Origin: Oxyruncus cristatus | Lineage: Eukaryota > Chordata > Aves > Passeriformes > Cotingidae | Direction of reading: 5' to 3' | Length of the DNA: 64,000 bases | Assembly (NCBI GenBank): GCA_013399855.1 | Contig: VXAY01002209.1 | Coordinates: 242,414 to 306,413, forward strand | Shown: piece by piece, positions 26,620 through 39,108 of the stretch | Position numbering within the stretch: position 1 is the stretch's first letter | How the letters are laid out: each line of letters opens with the position of its first letter | The notes under the pieces: model-generated | The model's database searches: none | Seen by the model: only the letters and a program-made list of their open reading frames with translations | What the model was told of the DNA's origin: nothing | Program-made: the position numbers and the translations under genes

Positions 26620-26940
26620 TGAAAAATAAGTTGGATGGAAAGTTGTAGACATAATAATTTTTTGTTGTTGAAATAATGCCTAATTATGCTGGTGCACTAT
26701 TAATTTCACATAAAGAAATTTTCAGCTCGAGTATATGTTTTCAATCAATACTAACTTTTTTTAACCTCACATAACACTCTAATCTTGACAAATTAATCTA
26801 ATCTTTGATCAATTATTAGGTATTGTTAATTGATAAGAACCAACTGTGGCCCAATATGGGCATGTAGACTATCTCAAAGAGTGTGTCATGTGTCTACTTA
26901 AACATAAGTTTAGCCTGCCTTTTTATTTTAGTGTATCCTC
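26620..26940. promoter_or_regulatory. candidate homeodomain-rich conserved element
   Basis: AT-rich but not low-complexity. It contains several core homeodomain motifs (CCTAATTATG, TATTAATTT, AATTATTAG, GTTAATTGAT) and a TCF/LEF-like CTTTGATC. This texture is typical of vertebrate developmental enhancers but is also easily produced by AT-rich DNA. Low confidence without an alignment. Confidence 0.22.
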
Positions 26941-28818
26941 TCTTCTATATACCAGTCTATCTACAAAGTAGGCAGATGTTTGGAAGAGCAGACAGCTAGA
27001 GAAGTTGTGGAGAGAGAAAGCAATGAGATAGTTCTTCTTCCTACTGCATTTCTTGGAAGACCAGAGGGTGCCAGGATGGAGAGGGCTGGGGAGGAGTGGA
27101 AGGATGTAGTGAAGACTTCTATTACATGGCAGAATTCCTTACCCCTGCTCTCCTGGAGTGACTCCAAGGGCTGGCAGGAGTTGGTGACTTTTCCTCCATG
27201 CCCCACCCAAGCCATTCTCTGCTCTTTAAATCCCATTTTTTCCCCGATGCAGGACCAGCTGTGACCTGAAATGTACTTTGTGGTGTGGCAATGTGCTGAG
27301 AAGCCATTGTCGTTTTTTTAGGAAGGAACACCAGATATGGTCTGCACAACTAAATAACGTGTTGGGGGTGGATTTAGTTTCTTTACTTGTTTGAATCACA
27401 AGTCTCAACGTGAGGATGACTCCATACAAACTGAGTCACAAAGCAGCAATATCTGCACTGAAAGGAAAAGATGAGGTTAAAGGAACAGAAAATTAATTTC
27501 AGCATATGCATATCTCAGTTTACAGTGTTTGAAGACTTACAAATTGATTTAGCTTGTCCTAGTTTTCTTTTTTTATTATTGTTACTTATTTTACCAAAAT
27601 TTAGTTTTTGTTCCATATCCTGTTTTCACTGTAAGCAACCCTCATATGCTTGGCCCCTCTTGTGCTATAAAATTCAATATTTCAGATTTCCAGTCAAGGC
27701 CATCATCAAATTAAACATGATGCTGAGATATTCATGTTGTGGACTTCACTCACGGAACACTGAGGTCGCAGGAGCTATTGGACAGTATAGAGGTGTTCAC
27801 TGTAACTGGGGTGAAAAAATTAAATAGCAGAGCAAATGCGAGGTAAATGTGATACCTGTGTCCTGGACATTTGTGGGCAAGGAGGGTGTGTGAGATCAGC
27901 AAGGCTGATCTGTTTCCTGCATGGTGACTACCAAAGGCTCCAGCTACTGCAGCAGGTGGCTTTAGATTTTGCTAATTTTTTTTTTTTTCTTCACTGAAAA
28001 CATCTTAACCAGCTACAACTTGCTTTTATACAATTCCTACCTTCTTGGTGCAGACAGTAAGAACAGATGATGAAGAGGTCTGATGAGGCTCAGTTGTTGA
28101 CACTAAGGGACCTTGTGTCTTGGTGTTTGAGTTCATTCAATTATGGGTTTCATTATCTGTTAGCTTCGTTTTATTTTAAGCGGCAACATAGTTGTATATC
28201 AGAACTAATAGCCATGTAACTTTTAAGTGGATAATGGTCAACTCTAACTCAGATCAATAGTACTGCTTTTATTTTTTTGTTCTGCAAAGGACAATAAACA
28301 TAAAGCACGCTTGTGTTTTCCTACAAAAGAGCTGCACTTTCTGTTCTGAAAGGCTGTAACAATAATGATGGTCATGATAAAGAAGGATTAAAGGATGAGA
28401 TGTAACCAAAAAAAACCCCAAACAATAACATGATGAAATCAACTCTGAAAGTCCTCTTATGTAAGTTAATTCCATGTTTGGGAGTGCCAGATGTGCAGGA
28501 TGAATCCTATAGCTTCACAAATGATTGTTTCTAGGAAATTGTCCTCTCCTATCCAAGTCTGAGTTGACCAAGACCTGAGAGCAAGACGGAATTTTGCTGT
28601 TGGTAACATTTTCATGTGAAATTATTGGGCTGGGGGACAGGTGGGAAGTTTCCTTTTCTTTTGGAAAAATGCCGGTGTGTTGGAACTAAACTATTATACA
28701 GAAAATTTTCTGAGGTGACAAAAGGAATAGTTTGTTTAAAAGGTATTTATATGCCCCTTATCCCCACTACAAAATAACTGGTAGCCAATTGATTCAAGTG
28801 AGACATAGCTGTGCCTGT
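26941..28818. other. non-coding stretch, nothing recognised
   Basis: Opposed frames at 26.96-27.43 kb and a 118-codon plus-strand frame at 27.47-27.83 kb have no recognisable domains. A T-run lies at about 27979-27990. No RNA gene or mobile element seen. Confidence 0.5.
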
Positions 28819-28834
28819 TTATCTGGCCAGATAA
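28819..28834. promoter_or_regulatory. 16-bp perfect palindrome of two opposed GATA sites
   Basis: TTATCTGGCCAGATAA equals its own reverse complement. It places AGATAA and TTATCT, consensus sites for GATA zinc-finger factors, back to back across a GGCC centre. About 25 bases downstream lies TTTTAATTAGCTC, which holds a homeodomain core. The palindrome is seen directly; factor binding is inference. Confidence 0.4.
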
Positions 28835-31800
28835 GTCTTCAGATATTTTGAACTGTTTTAATTAGCTCAGAGAAACCTCATCACTTTCAGCAAAATGGAC
28901 TTCAGAGTTTCCAGCACTCTGTTCTTTCTGTCTTTGTCTGCACAAAGGGCACATATGTACTTCAGAAATTGACTGCTGATGGAAAAGCTTTTCCTTAGGG
29001 GTTCGGCTCAGCTCAGATCCAGTAGTAAAGATGAAATCCGGAGAGCTCCTTCCTTGAAAGTTACCTTTTGCTACTCCTCGTAGGTGTCGTCATTAGAGAC
29101 TATTTATAATATTCATTTTGTTCTGCTTTCTTTTACTGATATCTTAACCTTGCAAAATCCAGCTTCTAGATCACGTGAATCAACTATCAGATTACACAAC
29201 CCATTAAACAATGTCTTATCTTTCAGTGCCTATTTCCATTGTTCTTAGTACATGTCTTAATTCATATGTGCTGTGTTCTTTATGTGGCTTGAACATTTCC
29301 ATTAGTTAGTCAGCTGAAACATGCCCGACAATAAGGTCAATATAGGTTTCTTTTCCTGGTTTAAATTTGTTGGTCTTCAGAAAAGCAGTAAGACCTCTTG
29401 CTACACAAAATACTACACATTTTCAGCCTACACCCATCTCGCAGCATGAGCAAAACCATCTCTTACATAAGTGCCATGTGCATATTGTCTCTTACCAGTA
29501 TGAGATGGACGAGATTCTTAGAGGGAATCCTTTAAATTGCTTTTTAAAATAATTTCACTTTGCTGTTTGAATATCTTCTAAATAAGGACTAGCCCTTCCT
29601 CTTTAGGCTATTTCTGCTCATCATACAGCATGAAATACTTTGTGTGAAAGCTTAACATGAAACATCTTTAAATCATACTCTATTCTCAGAATTTATTTGC
29701 TAATTTTCTTCATATACACAATATACTTTCATTTCATCTCTGATAGACCTGGTTTAAAAAAATCTCCTATTGCTTCAACAATCTTTACACTCATTTCAAA
29801 TCCTAATGGAAATATAAACACTGAAATGTTTAAATAGTTGAGAGTAAGGTATTTTTTAAAATTATATTTATATATCTAAAGTAGAAATTGTATCTGAAAT
29901 TTTATTTCCAGAGGACATTCTCCTGCATGGACCATTATGCAAACTTGGAAATGGGGCCTCAATGCAATCTCCTGCAGCCCAGGAAACAATTGATAAGGGC
30001 AGGTTGGTGAGCTCTTGCTGCAGACCTGGCTCTCCCCCCTGAGGTAGCTTAATGAATATTCACCAGGACTTACCCTAGCCTGGCCCAGACGTGGCTGCAG
30101 TGCCCTGTTAGTGTCTGTGTCTGTCTGTGAGCTTTGAAAAAATGTCTGAAATCCCATCCATACAGAGTGGGGGGGAAAACGTTAATATGGTTCTCCTCCA
30201 AAATATTTTTTTAATCTGAAAATGTAATTGAATCAGCATGATCATCATTTCAAACTTCTTCTGTAACTGTTTTTTCAACCTGTTTTAATAACTATTTAAA
30301 ATATAAACCACGGTGTGTAAAAAAAAAAAAAATTATTGAACAAATGATTTTTTGTAACATTAAAATGCAGGACACTCAGGTGAAGCCAATAAAGGTAAAA
30401 CTGATAATTAAGTTAAGAAAAAAATCAATAATTAAAATACAAAGTGCCTACATGAAAACCTTACCAATGCTGTGCCACTCCAAAAAGACATTTTCTGGGA
30501 AAAACAGTTTGCTTTATCATAGTTCCAGCACTTATGAAACCTCTACTAAGTTTAAAGGAATTACTTTCTTGGGTCCTTGAAAGATAGTGTCTCAAAAAGG
30601 CTGTTTAGGTTCATTTCAATAAGTTTTTGAAACCCTGACAGTATTTGAAGTGATGGAAGACAGCAGAAGTCCTACCAGCAACCTGCACTCCAAAGAGCAA
30701 AATAATTAAACTGAGCAATCTGTGTTACCTCAGATGCCAAACTGAGCAAACAGTTACAAACCAAACTCAGTTTTTGGTTCAACAGCACACACACCATGAC
30801 TTGTGATTTCTTAATCTGAAACCTTCCAGGTATTGCCTGTGTTTTCTCTCCTGGGGCTCCTGAGATGGCTCATGGCACAGCGGGCGATTGATGGGGTCTG
30901 ATCAGCACTTAAATACAGCAGCACTAGGAGAGGGACTTGAAAGCAGAAAATGTAATAACAGAAGTGAGAATAGGAAGTTAGAGAGCCCTGAAAGAGAGGA
31001 GAGATCGTCTAAAGATAATAAGTATGCTTCTGTCCTGTAATTCATTTCTTGAGCAAGTAGGCTCTCTCTGGAAATGACTTGCCTCAGCAAAAGATGGGCC
31101 TAAAACTTCTCTTCTTTGCCTGATATAGAAAGTGAAATATAGATTAGGGTTCTGAACCTGCTTTTGTGCATTGGGACCGTATCCAGCACTGGCAAACACA
31201 CGCAACAGTTGACCTTTCTACTGCTTTTATAAAGATTCTTGCTGGTGGACTCCTGCCACAAGAAAATAGAGAAGTGGGTAGTAAAAGAGCTTGCTTAGAC
31301 TTGACAAGTTTGCTGAGCCTTTCTTCCCTGAATTAGAATGAAAGAAGTTGAAGGTAGACTTCAGCTTTCTCAGCTGACACATCTTTGGCTTCAGAGTTGA
31401 AAATGTTTCAACATCTCTGTGAATTTCAGCAGATATTTGGGTTCACTTTTAATGTGCTCGATGTCAGCACGGTGTAGCTGAAAGCCAAAACTCCCTGCCA
31501 AGAAAGAAATGTGTCCAATATCAATCATCATGTACTTAGCAGCCTGAGTCCTGTCTGGACCAATGACTTTACTAACTTTATTCCAATATCTGGGTTACTT
31601 CTTTTTGATCCCATAAGTAGGATGATTGCAGGACATAGCCTAAAATATCTGAAGTGATCAAAAATAGAACTACATGGAAACTATCCTTTTAGTTTGGTGT
31701 ATTTTTCCTTGACTTTACAAGAATGTGAATATTTCTCCTTAGTAAAATTCCAACCTGGAACAGATTATGACGGGACAACTCTCAATGGGCATAAATCAGC

Positions 31801-33379
31801 ATAGCAATGTCCATTTACAAGGATTTAAACTCTTGGGATTTTTTGGGATTTTTTTTTTTTTTGGTCCACCTGAAAATTTACCACTTTCACATAAAAGTAT
31901 CCTTCTTACTAGGAACTGTTTTCATACATCCTGTGATCAAGAGGTTGGCGTTTCGGGTTGGTTTTTTCCCCCTCTCTCCTTTCACTGTTACCACAAGAAA
32001 AGCTGATCTTGTAAATAGGTTTATGCAGCTCTAATGAAGAATGACCTGATCTCTGCAAGGATACACGTGAGGCTTTGTTGTTCCATAGTTTCCACTGAGC
32101 ATGACATGTCTGGAATGCTTTATGCTGACTGCATCATCAAAGTACTAGGGGGTAAAAAAAATGGAGAAGTCTCTGAGCCTGCGTATTGACTTGCTTTACC
32201 ATTTTATTGGGTTAGTCATCCTTATAAATCAAATTCTAACTCTCATAGTTTGATGTTGTTGAATTACCTCGGTGCCACCTCTGAGTACTGCCAGGGCTTC
32301 ATGTCTTGGGCTCTTTGTAATAAAGTGAGGGGTATGTTTTACTTCTAGGGTGAGGTTGGCCCTGGAACAAGACAAGGATTTCCTGAGGTTTTGCAGCTGT
32401 ATCTTGTGATTCAGCCCTGTGTTCTCAGACTGACTCCAAGCTGCCTTCTCCAAGCACTGTGCCTCTCCTTCCTCATCTCTGCAAGTAGTGGCATCTCATC
32501 TAGAGAAGAAAGAAACAGACTTTATCTGGCAATGACTAGCACAAAACTGCTAGGCTACCTTTGCAAAAATAATAATGTTTTCCTCCGAGTATTGTAAATG
32601 AAAACCTCTAATTTAAGGGAAGTGAAGGTGCTGCAAAGGCTCCAGTACTGGTGATAAACTATTAGACACAGCCAGAGCTGCTCATTCATGTATCATGAAG
32701 TCTGTGTTGCCTAAAGGAAAGTCTCCCTCAGTTTAAATTATAGATAAGCCATACTTTTGGAGCAGATACTTCTGAATTCTTTGCAGATAATCACAGATGC
32801 ATTCCTGCATCGTAACAGTGCCTTTTTCAGAAAAGGTGCATTTTATAAGCACAATGAGCTCACAATGGCTGTATTCTAGCATATACCTGTGTTATTTATC
32901 CATCTGTAGGTTTGTCTGTCCAGACTGAAGAAAACTCACCAGTGTTCCTTAAGTCTTTTAACCTGAATCAGATGTGTGGAGATAAATGAACTCTCTCTTC
33001 ACACTGAATCATTTATTACTCATTATTTGCCATAACACTGTGTTTGATATAATGGAAGGTGCCAGACAGGTGAGAGCTGGCTAAAAACCTCTTCTGCAGA
33101 AGATGCCAAGACTTGCTGCAGATTCAGAGTTCAAAAATGGAGAAGATCTTTTTTTTCATTCAGGCAGACTTGGCTTTTGCGTTGTCTGTGGAAAAAGAAG
33201 AGGACCATGATTACTGCTAATGAATTTTTGAATTAAAATTTCCAGTACTTGTTATTGTTCTCATAAATTGTACCTGTAAGAAACATTGCTTGGAGCCAGA
33301 TTGTTTCCAAATTTCTATTTCACTCTTTTTATTAAGAGAAGCCTAGACTTTTGGTCAGGCTCCACGTCAGGGTGACGCA
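28835..33379. other. non-coding stretch, nothing recognised
   Basis: AT-rich intergenic or intronic sequence with an A-run at 30319-30332 and a T-run at 31849-31862. Short frames lack recognisable content. No LINE, LTR or RNA gene identified. Confidence 0.5.
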
Positions 33380-33432
33380 GTGTAGCTCTATTGAAGCCAA
33401 AGGCACTCTATGAATTCATACATGCTGAGAAA
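33380..33432 (+). repeat. possible ancient amniote repeat remnant
   Basis: TGTAGCTCTATTGAAGCCAA, followed by GGCACTCTATGAATTCATAC and ATGCTGAG, resembles the CTATTGAAGTCAATGGAGCT ... ATTTACACCAGCTGAGG pattern of an old dispersed amniote repeat as I remember it. The match is diverged and unverified. Confidence 0.35.
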
Positions 33433-34409
33433 CCAGCTTACAGTTTAGAACTCATGGAATAACATCTCTGTCGGCTCTTCTAGAAACAGTTTCCTCCCCC
33501 ATCCATCCCAGACAGTGTGCAAATATGTATGGGAAAGAGACAAAAATACAGAAATTTCTATTGACTGGAATGGTGCACCTTCTATTTTTAGACCTCCAAA
33601 GGTGCATGTTTTGTGAACAGAGATTTTTGTTAGGTGTAATTAAATTAATTTTCAAGGAAGTTACTAATTTCATTGAAAGCTAGAGATCCTCCCAATGCGT
33701 GATTCATCATAACTCCACCTCAGCCCTGGCCTGCAGGGATAACTAACTCCTTTGGTGAGAAGATAATTTTATTTTAATTCTCATGCAGTCATTGGACAAG
33801 TTTAAGACAAATGCCAGCTATCAATCTTTGAGTGAATTATTGTTCTATTAGGGTGTGGTGGAGTAAAGGATGTCATACTTTAGTACCTATAAAGCTTTTT
33901 AGATATAATTTTGTGTGTAAACCATAATAAACATAAAAATCATACTTTATGACTTACATGAAAAATACATTAAGACAACCAAAATTAGAGACTTTGAATA
34001 GCATGGGAGACTTTTTGTTTTCTTTTTATAAAGGACATAAAAATTTATTTTTTCCAGCATTTCTATTCAAATTAATAACAGGGTGGGTCTTTAACTATTT
34101 TCCTGTATTAGCAAATTATTTTTTTCTTCTTCCACTCTTATTTGACTGGAAGCAATCATGAAAAGAAGATCAGTTTTCATGATTACCATGTAGTGGTGTA
34201 GAGATACCTGAGCTTCAGAGACACTGTAGAATGCAGGGGGAATGTTGACTGTGGAAGAAATGAGGGACCAGTCTCTGAAGAGACGTTCAGAGTAACCACA
34301 TATTGCACTGCAAAGCCCTCACTTTCCTGTCAGCATACTTGGTAGATTTTGCTAGCACATAAAAAATGTACTAGACACTCCTAATAATGATAATTACAGT
34401 TCTAAGCTT
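33433..34409. other. non-coding stretch, nothing recognised
   Basis: AT-rich sequence with two unremarkable short frames (near 33.45-33.67 and 33.95-34.16 kb). Nothing else recognised. Confidence 0.5.
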
Positions 34410-34480
34410 GCCAGTGATTTACCCGGGCAGACATGAACACCCATATGGAGCTCCATAAATTTTAATAGGGCTCCGTGTGG
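34410..34480 (-). repeat. possible ancient amniote repeat remnant
   Basis: Read on the minus strand, GCCCTATTAAAATTTATGGA, then GCTCCATATGGGTGTTCATG and TCTGCCCGGG, follows the order of a CCATTAAAATCAATGGAG ... GTGTTCA-TGTCTGCCC type of old amniote repeat. It includes a 14-bp perfect palindrome, TATGGAGCTCCATA, at 34444-34457. Family assignment is uncertain. Confidence 0.3.
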
Positions 34481-37400
34481 GTCTGGAGGCAGAAGTGGGG
34501 GATTGGCAGAGATAAGTGTTGTGTGACCCTCACTCTGACTGGAATTTGGGTGCACAGATACGTACCAGTGAGTGCACAAGGTGCATGTCTGCCCCTGTGC
34601 TTCCAGGGTGTGTTACTTTGAATGGTGTTACTACGTTTGGAGAAAGTATTTGGGGAGAAATTAATTCTGCTGTAATACTATTTGGCTGTGATTTACTTTC
34701 TCACTGTGCATCTTCGAACACGGAGGATGAGAGGCAGCACATTTTTCTTGGTTAGTTACAACAGATAACCCAGATGCTGGTCACTTGTATTTGGCTTCCA
34801 ATTAGTTTTAATTTTGTTTGGGTTTCTTTGAACTGTGACAAGAACATCTTTTCTGGGGACTGCATTTATGCCTTTCAACAACTTATTTGGTATGGGAAAT
34901 ATATTCTTATCCCTTTCAGTTCTGGATTCCCAGAATTCTTTCTGGATTCCCAGCTCTTGCTCATGTGAATGGTAGCACTGTGTTGGTATAAGGATTGTTT
35001 AAGGGAATAACTCTTACCTCTTACCTCTTTTCTAATTTTTCTAAGATGTTCATAGTATTTCAGGATCCCAAAGTTCTACTGATTTTGTTTCTGAACTTTA
35101 GGCTGTTTTCAGACATTGATAGTGCAGAATTTCAATGCAGAAATGTCTTTGGGTGTGATCTTTGAGAATCTTCTCCATTATTACTTTATGTAAATCAAGA
35201 AAATGGTATATTGGTTTCTTGACTGATGTTGATGGTAAGTTTATAAGACATATTGGTGAGCTATTGTTTAAATTGCATAGAGTGCAACAAATCACATAAA
35301 AACAACTGAATAATTTCCAAGTATATGCTTTGATTGTGCCCTGAACCACTACTTATTAAAAAGACAACTTATTTGTTAAAAGAAAATCATATAAAATTAT
35401 TTTTATTGCAAATTTAAACTGATTTTCTTAAGAAACATAAACCACGAACAATACTAAGCATGAACTGATGCTGAAATTCACTTTGCTGTAAATTGTATCT
35501 GGAAGCCTGCTGTTTGGGAAAGTGTTGTCTGCTTTTGCTACATTATATTACTAACAAATGCCATGATACTCTTGAACTAGTGTTAGGGTAAATTAAGTGG
35601 AAATGAGGAAGCCACAGCCAAAGCAAGTTTCTTTGATGAACATGTGTAAAGTTTTTTCTCACAGTTTGATTTTGGATAATTTATAAACATAAGACAGGTA
35701 ATTTTTTACGTGCCTGGTTCTAGTATGGAGGTAACACTGGGTGTTTCTTGATTCTCAGCTTGTTAAAGCAGGGAGACTCTGCAGGATTACTTACTTCCTT
35801 GTCTGCTGGGCTCTGATGTAATTCATTGTGCAGCTTGAATTTATTTTTTTTTATTTCTTTTAACAAAGAGGAATCAGGTCAAAGGGATTCAAGCTGTTTG
35901 CCTCAAAGCTCACTGACTACAAACTAAATATTTCTGAAAATAGTGGTCTAATGCTTCATTTCCCATTCATATTGTAAATGTGCTGAAGTATGTAGGATCA
36001 GGCAAGAGACTGGCTTTGTGATTTAAACTTTGAAATGGGGTGGAATTATTCCCATGAAATCTGTGTCAGAATCCAGGCCATGGAAGTTGGGACTTTAAGC
36101 CCCATTTGTGAGTTTACTCCTCCTTTTCTAACTCTTACAATAGCCGTGGTTTGAAGACCAGACTTCAGCACACGGAAGCAGTAGAATTTATTATAAGTAT
36201 TTGCAAAGCCTTTTTTGGATATCGGGTAGCACATACGTGGTAAATGCTGCTAATTCTGCAAAAAAACCCCTGCTCTGGAATTATTTTGGTTCTTTTCACA
36301 ATCTGTTTTATTCAGAAAAATTAATAATCTTTCTATTTTCCGAAATTACCTTTTTTTTTTTATTAAATATTCCATCATATATAAATAGTTTCCTTCAAAA
36401 ATAGCTTTGTAACAGAATCTTTTAAACCATCTGTTATCCCTCACCGAGAAAACTAACAGTCACCTAGAAAAAGCTAATGTTTCTTGATGCCTGTAATCAG
36501 GGTGTTTTAGCTCGTTTGGTTTTGCAGCTCTGTACTTTGTACTACTGCTGCTGAATATGTATGTGTGTTGATAGGCCAGCAAAGTCGTGGTATCTCAGTA
36601 AACAAAATAGACACTTTTATGAGCTTCAGAACTAACAAGTCCTCCTTTCCTCTGAACTTATAGTTGCCAGCTCTGTTTTGAATGTTTCCTCACAATTCAG
36701 GCATTTCAGAGGTTTCTCCTCACTGTGAACTCTCAAAAGCACTTGATTCAGTTTTGCCATGAGCTGGGTAACTTAAGTGTCTCTACCCTCTATGAAATGA
36801 TTTCTTCTAATGAAATTTTAGGAAACCTGATTAGGAGTTCTGGGAATACTGTGCATTTGTCAAATACCTTCAGAAGTGGCCTTTGGGTTGAAAACTACAA
36901 GAAGCTGTAAAGAAGAATAGATGATCTGGTCATCTAAACATCAATTCTTTAGGAAATCAAACTGAAAGTATCCAAGGAGGTAGAAGAAATGCTATATGAG
37001 CTTTTTGATCCCTTCATTTGCATTAAAGGATGTTTTCTTCTATGTTTGATCCACCTGATTACAGAAGGGCTATTCCAGCTCTGTGCTGGTGCTGTGAGCA
37101 TGCATATCCATTGTAAAGTAGCCCCAAAGAACCAAAACATTCATTTTAGTTTACAAAATGTGATTTTATGGCTTTTATTTTTGTTTAATTAGAAAAATGT
37201 TTTGATAAAATGGAACCACAAAAGTAGGGATTGATACTGTGGAAAATTTAGGCAAGTCTCAAATGTGTGCAGCTAAGCATTCTTCATAATTCACATTAAA
37301 CACTCTGCAATTTTTAAAAAAAGAAAAGTAATATTTCAGAAGTAGTAAGCATTATGCTTAAACCACAGATTCTGTAAAAAATGAACTGCATAAGCTATTA

Positions 37401-37489
37401 GCAACTGTGTGCGTCATAAACACCTTAGGCAAGAAAATGAGATCCTAGTGCCAAATGCAGCTCAGCTCCATCAGTCTACATGGAGCTAC
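34481..37489. other. non-coding stretch, nothing recognised
   Basis: A 14-bp direct repeat (TTCTGGATTCCCAG) occurs at 34920-34933 and 34940-34953 with a 20-base period. A T-run lies near 36351-36361. Otherwise AT-rich sequence with short, unrecognised frames. Confidence 0.5.
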
Positions 37490-38340
37490 ACTTCTGCAAT
37501 TTTATAAGATAAATGTCTGTGCTGTTTTATATGATGAAACTACAGCTTGGGTGAATCCTCTTATTTTTCACCAGTGATTTAATAAAGGCAAGCTCAATAT
37601 AAATATTGAAAGGCTGCTAGTATTGAAAATACTCTTTCCATAGTAGCTGAAATATGTGAGTGCTTTGTCTTTTCATATTGATTGTTCAAAAAGAAAAAAA
37701 AAAAGTTAAGACTTGTCTATACAAGAAGTGGGTATATTTACTAACTAGTGGGCTCTAAACATTTTCTTTAACATACTATACTTTATATTGCATTTGTAGA
37801 GAGAATCTTTGAGTTATGTTTCGTCCTAGCTGCTGGGAACTTCAAACCCCACTTTAATCTCAGCTGAAACAACTGGTGAATGCCTCCTACCTTCTAGTAG
37901 AGATTAAAGAGGAGAAATGTTACAAACTGTATTTCCCTGCACCTATTTCTTTGACACATATCACTGTGGTAACACAGTAAAAGAGCTGCATTTAATTATT
38001 TTTCCAGAACTCCTAAGTTTTAAAGAAGTAGAGTATTTATGAGCCCCATTTGTGCTCTCTAATCCACAAGATACCAAAAGATACAGAACATAAACCAGTG
38101 GCTATTGGAAGTGACCCATTGTGCCTCTGAAAATGTTTGTCTTGTTCTACTTCTTTCTCCAAATAAAATACTGAGCATCAATTTAATCATTAAGAGAATA
38201 ATGAAAATAAGGAGCAATGAAAATGTAATCAAGGTAGACAATTAATAGTCACAGAAGTGTCATTTTTAAAACAGTTTAAAATATCTCCAGTGCTGCTCTG
38301 CTGTGTTCATAGAATAAACCTGCTTTAATTATTTCCTGTT
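37490..38340. promoter_or_regulatory. candidate conserved non-coding block
   Basis: AT-rich, non-repetitive sequence without long frames, with the texture often seen in vertebrate conserved non-coding elements. No single motif is decisive. The call is speculative and is made only so the block can be checked by alignment. Confidence 0.15.
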
Positions 38341-38485
38341 CAGGCTTTCCTCTGTTTCCTTGGTTTTAGGAGGAGTTTACCTAGCAAAAAACCAATGCTG
38401 CTCATTTCCTCAGTGGATTAACTGGGCAATGATGAAACAGAAGCTTCTGTCTGCTTCATTCTTTACACAACCTGGTGTTAAAGAG

Positions 38486-38498
38486 TGACCTTTCACCC
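38486..38498 (-). promoter_or_regulatory. DR1-type nuclear-receptor motif
   Basis: On the minus strand GGGTGAAAGGTCA gives two AGGTCA-like half-sites (GGGTGA and AGGTCA) in direct orientation, one base apart. That is the DR1 arrangement recognised by HNF4, COUP-TF and PPAR/RXR dimers. It sits in a non-repetitive segment (38.46-38.70 kb). Single-motif evidence only. Confidence 0.35.
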
Positions 38499-39035
38499 TC
38501 AGAGATTTTAAGGATTAAGGATGCTTTTAAGTCTCGGTCTGGTTACTAATCCACCACTTTCACTTGATGTTAAATAAGCACTTCCTGATTTACCCTTTAA
38601 ATCCTGTAAACATAATAAAACAGAGTTTAACCTTTACCTTAGGATTTTACCACTATCTTATGCTCTGTCAAATAAACCTTTATAAGAAGCAGTGAAGAGA
38701 AAACTAATAAGCCATACCCTGATTTTTTTCTAATTTTTTTTTTTTTTTTTTACCTTGGGATATGTAGCAAAACATTACAATATTTTTAATATATTCAGGT
38801 CAAACAGTTGTTAGGGTGCATTGGGGTCCTTACACTGTGCAAATAATGGAATTTTTCAAAAACATTTATAAACTATTTGAGATAATGAAATAGATGTTTC
38901 TTCTGCATTCAGACTGCTGTGAGCAAACTATACTGGAAGGAGTTGAAATGGAAATATATTGAGACAGATTTCATAATCCAAGGCTTTGCAACTTTCAGGA
39001 ATATCATTTAGCCTCCAGCCATTGCTTTGTAAAGG
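38499..39035. other. non-coding stretch
   Basis: AT-rich. It contains a T-rich run of about 16 bases near 38736-38752. Nothing else recognised. Confidence 0.5.
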
Positions 39036-39108
39036 CAGGCTCTCATCGGGTGTAAATTGCATGTAAACTCCATTTGCAGTCCAGGGACTATCCGGACTTA
39101 CACCAACC
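39036..39108 (-). repeat. ancient amniote interspersed-repeat remnant
   Basis: On the minus strand the order is GGTGTAAGTCCGGATAGTCC, TGCAAATGGAGTTTACATG, then CAATTTACACCCGATGAGAG. This matches the self-complementary GGTGTAAAT ... CAATGGAGTTACA ... ATTTACACC layout of an old amniote repeat as I recall it. The formal family is uncertain. Confidence 0.4.
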
